A stretch of DNA of 18,696 nucleotides from CAYMWF01 sp964394085 [NCBI: uncultured Gemmatimonadota bacterium]. Its GTDB lineage: Bacteria > GCA-2686955 > CAYMWF01. Location: NCBI GenBank assembly GCA_964394085.1, contig CAYMWF010000078.1:1-18696 (forward strand). Reading direction: 5' to 3'. The position numbers were made by a program, and so were the translations under genes. Positions 14,570 to 18,696 of the stretch are shown here, one piece after another (position 1 is the first letter of the stretch; every line of letters begins with the position of its first letter). The notes beneath the pieces were generated by a model, which saw only the letters and a program-made list of their open reading frames with translations, was not told the origin of the DNA and made no database searches.

Positions 14570-15751
14570 ATGAAAAAAAGCGGGATGAACACCACGGAAA
14601 TCCCGGACGGTTTCCGGGCGAAACAGGGCGAAAGCATCATCCTGAGCGAGAGGGCGAACTGGCTGCAGCGCTTCGGTTCGGCCGCGGGAAAGGGTTTCCT
14701 GCTCGCGATCACCTCTCTTTCGACCCTGGCGGTATTTTTCATTTTCTACTATATCGCGAAGGATGCATTCCCGTTCTTCAGACTCGAGGGGTTATCGGAA
14801 TTCTTCCTGGGGAGGGAGTGGTATCCGTCGGCGGATGACGCGACGTTCGGAGCGCTCCCGATATTTCTCGGAAGCGGCCTCGTAACCCTTGGAGCGATCA
14901 TCGTGGCCACGCCGCTCGGAGTCTTCGCGGCGATCTGCCTGAGCGATATTCTTCCCTTCTCTCTCAGGCAGGTGGTCAAGCCGGTGATCGAAGTCCTCGC
15001 GGCAATCCCCTCGGTCGCGTTCGGATTCTTCGCCCTGGTGGTTTTCGCGCCCCTTCTCCAGGAGGAAGGCGGTCGGATCCTTTCGGGGGCTTCACTGCTC
15101 ATCCTGGCGCCGATGGCGTTTCTCGCTATCCTGATCGCCGGGGATATCTCGACGACCCGGCTGGACGGAAACGCCAGGCGGATGGTCCGCCTTTCCATCT
15201 ACCTGCTTCTCGGCGCCGCCGCAACCGCCGGCCTGTTCCATCTATCTTCCTTTCTAGGAAGTATCGAGATAGATACCGGCGCCAATGCGCTGAACGTTTC
15301 GATTATCCTCGGCATCATGGCGATTCCCACGATAGTGAGCGTGTCGGAAGACGCCCTTCAGGCCGTGGGGAGGGAGCTCAGGGAAGGCAGCTACGCCCTC
15401 GGCGCCACCCGCGCGGAAACCCTCGTCAAAACGGTGATTCCCGCGGCCTTAAGCGGAATCTGCGCCGCGGTGCTCCTCGGCGTGATGCGGGCCCTGGGAG
15501 AAACGATGGTGGTCTGGATGGCGAGCGGCAACGCGGCGCAGATTCCGGAGCCGCTTTTCAACTACCTTGAACCGGTCCGGACGCTCACAGCCACCATAGC
15601 CGGAGATATGGGCGAAGCCGATCATGTCACGGGTTCCGCGCGTTACCACGTGCTCTTCGCCATGGCGCTCTGCCTCCTGACGATCTCCTTCGCCATGAAC
15701 CTGGCCAGCGAATGGATAGTCGTTCGTTCGAGAAGGAAGCTCGGGAAATAA
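14570..15751 (+). CDS. pstC: Phosphate ABC transporter permease PstC
   Basis: A 393-residue inner-membrane permease. TM1 is at about 45-63. The core has AIPSVAFGFFALV (145-157), the EAA loop DALQAVGRELREGSYALGATRAETL (261-285) and the exit helix GVMRALGETMVV (304-315), all typical of PstC. Between the GFFALV helix and the ILGIMAIPTI helix lies about 85 residues (160-245) with two extra hydrophobic stretches (about 171-190 and 208-228), making it longer than E. coli PstC (319). AGGAGG at 14553-14558 and a G6 run just before the ATG mark the start. PstC forms the channel with PstA, driven by PstB. Confidence 0.92.
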   Translation: MKKSGMNTTEIPDGFRAKQGESIILSERANWLQRFGSAAGKGFLLAITSLSTLAVFFIFYYIAKDAFPFFRLEGLSEFFLGREWYPSADDATFGALPIFLGSGLVTLGAIIVATPLGVFAAICLSDILPFSLRQVVKPVIEVLAAIPSVAFGFFALVVFAPLLQEEGGRILSGASLLILAPMAFLAILIAGDISTTRLDGNARRMVRLSIYLLLGAAATAGLFHLSSFLGSIEIDTGANALNVSIILGIMAIPTIVSVSEDALQAVGRELREGSYALGATRAETLVKTVIPAALSGICAAVLLGVMRALGETMVVWMASGNAAQIPEPLFNYLEPVRTLTATIAGDMGEADHVTGSARYHVLFAMALCLLTISFAMNLASEWIVVRSRRKLGK

Positions 15752-15755
15752 GCGT

Positions 15756-17102
15756 ATGAGAATATCCACCAGAAAAATGCTCGACAGGTCTTTCTCGGGG
15801 CTGGGGTTCGTTTCGATCTTCCTGATGTCGGTTTCTCTGGTGGTGATCCTCGCGCCGATCTTCGTCAAGGGCTGCGGCGCGTTCTGGTTTACGGCCACCA
15901 TAGAGCACCGGCGCCTGATGCTGGAGCTTTTCAACGCGGGAAACAGCGAAAAAGCGGCTGCGGGAATAGCGGCCGCGAACGAGGCGAGAGAACCTTTATA
16001 CGCGATGGTGGCGGAGTTCGAGAAAGAGCTGAAAGGGATGCCTTTCGAACGCCGGTCCCTCTACCGGAGCTCTTTCCGCGAAGTAAAGGAATCCCTGAGA
16101 GAGCTTCTCGGTCCGCTGCCCGGGGAACCGTCCCCGGTGCTGCTTCGTTACCGCTACGGTGAAACCCGCTGGGACGGATCTCTCCGCAAGCTCGAGATGC
16201 TCATCCACAGGGAGGACTGGGATTACTCCGATCCGACGGCCATGGGTAAAAGAGTGCTTTTCCCCCGGGAGGAAGAATTCGAGGGAACTTCCCTGGCCCC
16301 GCTCTTCGGCTATGCTGAGAACAATATCCGGCGGCTTTTAAGGCCGGAGCGCACTTTCTACTGGCGCTTCTTCACCCAGGCATCGCACGACGCGCACTTT
16401 TTCGGCGGCATCTGGCCCGAGATCCTGGGCACCCTGTACCTCACCCTCGGCGCCATGCTGTTCGCCGTACCGCTGGGCGTCATCGCGGCAATCTACCTGA
16501 CGGAATACGCCCGTGAAGGGAAGCTGGTGAGTTTCCTCCGCATCTGCATCAGCACTCTTGCAGGCGTGCCGAGCATCGTTTTCGGCCTCTTCGGTCTCGC
16601 TTTTTTCATAAACGGCATCCACGTGTCCGGCTCGAAGAGCGTGCTGGCGGGTTCAATGACCCTCGCGCTGCTGATACTTCCCACGATCATCCGCGCCTCC
16701 GAAGAGGCGATCCGCGCCGTCCCGCCCACATACAAGGAAGCCGCTCTCAGCCTCGGAGCCGGAAGCTGGCACACGGTACTCACCGTCGTGCTCCCGGCGG
16801 CCCTCCCCGGCATCCTCACCGGCATCGTGATCAGCATGGGCAGAGCGGCCGGAGAAACGGCGCCGATCATTTTCACGGCGGCGGTGAGCGTCGGCAGGCC
16901 GCTGACGCTGCTCCAGACCCTGTCCGAACCCACGACCGCCCTCCCTTGGAACATATACAACCTGTGCACCGAGCACGAGGCCGTGGACGAGATCAGGCAT
17001 GTCCAGTACGGCATGGTCCTCGCCCTGGTCGGACTCGTACTCCTGCTCAACCTGACGGCCGTATTGCTGAGAGCCAGGATATCGAGGAGACTGAAAGGAT
17101 GA
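15756..17102 (+). CDS. pstA: Phosphate ABC transporter permease PstA with large periplasmic insertion
   Basis: A 448-residue inner-membrane permease, about 150 residues longer than E. coli PstA (296). TM1 is at about 17-38. A hydrophilic, helical, charged segment follows (about 50-205), and the permease core resumes at [11 protein letters not shown] (220-230). The core carries [15 protein letters not shown] (270-284), the EAA loop [26 protein letters not shown] (316-341) and [12 protein letters not shown] (362-373). From PstA topology the inserted segment should face the periplasm, where PstS docks. It starts 4 bases after pstC; no strong Shine-Dalgarno is visible, so it is probably coupled. 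Confidence 0.92.
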   Translation: MRISTRKMLDRSFSGLGFVSIFLMSVSLVVILAPIFVKGCGAFWFTATIEHRRLMLELFNAGNSEKAAAGIAAANEAREPLYAMVAEFEKELKGMPFERRSLYRSSFREVKESLRELLGPLPGEPSPVLLRYRYGETRWDGSLRKLEMLIHREDWDYSDPTAMGKRVLFPREEEFEGTSLAPLFGYAENNIRRLLRPERTFYWRFFTQASHDAHFFGGIWPEILGTLYLTLGAMLFAVPLGVIAAIYLTEYAREGKLVSFLRICISTLAGVPSIVFGLFGLAFFINGIHVSGSKSVLAGSMTLALLILPTIIRASEEAIRAVPPTYKEAALSLGAGSWHTVLTVVLPAALPGILTGIVISMGRAAGETAPIIFTAAVSVGRPLTLLQTLSEPTTALPWNIYNLCTEHEAVDEIRHVQYGMVLALVGLVLLLNLTAVLLRARISRRLKG

Positions 17103-17109
17103 ACAACAG

Positions 17110-18023
<914 letters not shown>

Positions 18024-18024
<1 letters not shown>

Positions 18025-18696
18025 TGGAGGAAAATAAGCGGATGAAACGGCACCTGCATCGCGAAATCGAAAAGATCAAGAAGAACCTGCTCGTCGAGAG
18101 CGCCAGGGTCGAGGAGATGCTTCAGAACGCCATGAAGTCGCTCAGGGAGCGGGACCACCGGCTGGCCGACCGGGTGGCGGCGAGCGATCTCGAGCTGGAC
18201 CGGATCGAGATCGAAATCGAGGAGGAATGCCTCAAGGTTCTGGCCCTAAACCAGCCCGTCGCCATCGATCTCCGCTATATCATCGCAACGATCAAGATGA
18301 ACAATGACCTGGAACGCATCGGCGATCTTGCTGTGAATATCGCAGAGTCCGCGCGATACCTGGCGTTGAAACCGCCGATCGAGATACCGGACGAGATTCC
18401 GCTGATGGCCCGGAAGGCGCGGCACATGGTCAAGAGAAGTCTCGATGCCCTCGTCGAGTCGGATGTGGCGATTGCGAACGAAGTATGCGAAGCCGATACT
18501 GAAGTGGATACGCTGCTTTCAGACCTTTATCCTCTGATCGGAGCGCAGATCAACAAAAGCCCGGCCGAAGCCGAGCTCTGGCTGCGCGTGGTGATCATCG
18601 GGCGGAGCATCGAGCGGATCGCCGACCATGCCACCAACATCGCCGAAGACGTAATCTATATGGTGGATGGCGAGATCAGCCGCCACCGCCGCTTTT
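18024..18696 (+). CDS. phoU: PhoU phosphate-signalling protein (3' end outside the window)
   Basis: The first 224 codons of PhoU are present with no stop before the window ends; the usual length is about 220-240, so little is missing. It is an all-helical protein of two repeated three-helix bundles. Each bundle carries the metal-binding E/DxxxD pattern: NNDLERIGDLAVNIAE in the first and RSIERIADHATNIAED in the second. PhoU links Pst transporter state to PhoR and limits phosphate uptake. ATG 18024 is preferred because GGGGAGG lies 8 bases upstream; an in-frame ATG at 18042 with GGAGG at 18026-18030 is the alternative. It overlaps the pstB stop as TAATG. Confidence 0.92.

Overview
The window reads as chromosomal DNA of a diderm, probably anaerobic bacterium of moderately high GC. 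The diderm inference rests on a beta-barrel porin and on Sec signal peptides on a glycosidase and on PstS. The anaerobe inference rests on a very large 2-hydroxyacyl-CoA dehydratase/benzoyl-CoA reductase-type activase. Gene style would suit a Desulfobacterota-like or related uncultured lineage, but nothing here fixes the taxon.

Left edge (1-1600): an AT-richer, gene-poor accessory-looking stretch. It holds one minus-strand SGNH/GDSL-type hydrolase and, upstream of it, a short minus-strand remnant that resembles the N-terminus of a ComB-family (2-phosphosulfolactate phosphatase-like) protein. The first 195 bases contain no gene I can support.

Middle (1600-9090): a TetR-family regulator sits behind a near-consensus sigma70 promoter overlapped by two interlocking palindromes, a likely autoregulatory operator. 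It is followed 55 bp later by a 1426-residue protein with two tandem activase/ATPase domains plus DUF2229-like and HgdB-like regions, probably the regulated target. Next comes a secreted GH38-like glycoside hydrolase with its own possible promoter.

Right half (9200-18696): a phosphate-starvation locus. A MNT nucleotidyltransferase/HEPN pair overlaps phoB, which overlaps phoR. A PHO box of three 11-bp repeats then drives a porin (TTG start), pstS, pstC, pstA, pstB and phoU; phoU runs off the window end. Logic: PhoR senses phosphate status through the Pst/PhoU complex, PhoB binds the PHO box, and the porin plus PstSCAB raise phosphate uptake across both membranes. Unusual points are the toxin-antitoxin-like pair fused translationally to phoBR, large insertions in PstA and PstC, a repeat-bearing N-terminal tail on PstB, and a PhoB recognition helix that differs from E. 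coli together with a PHO box reading TAACATT instead of TGTCAT.
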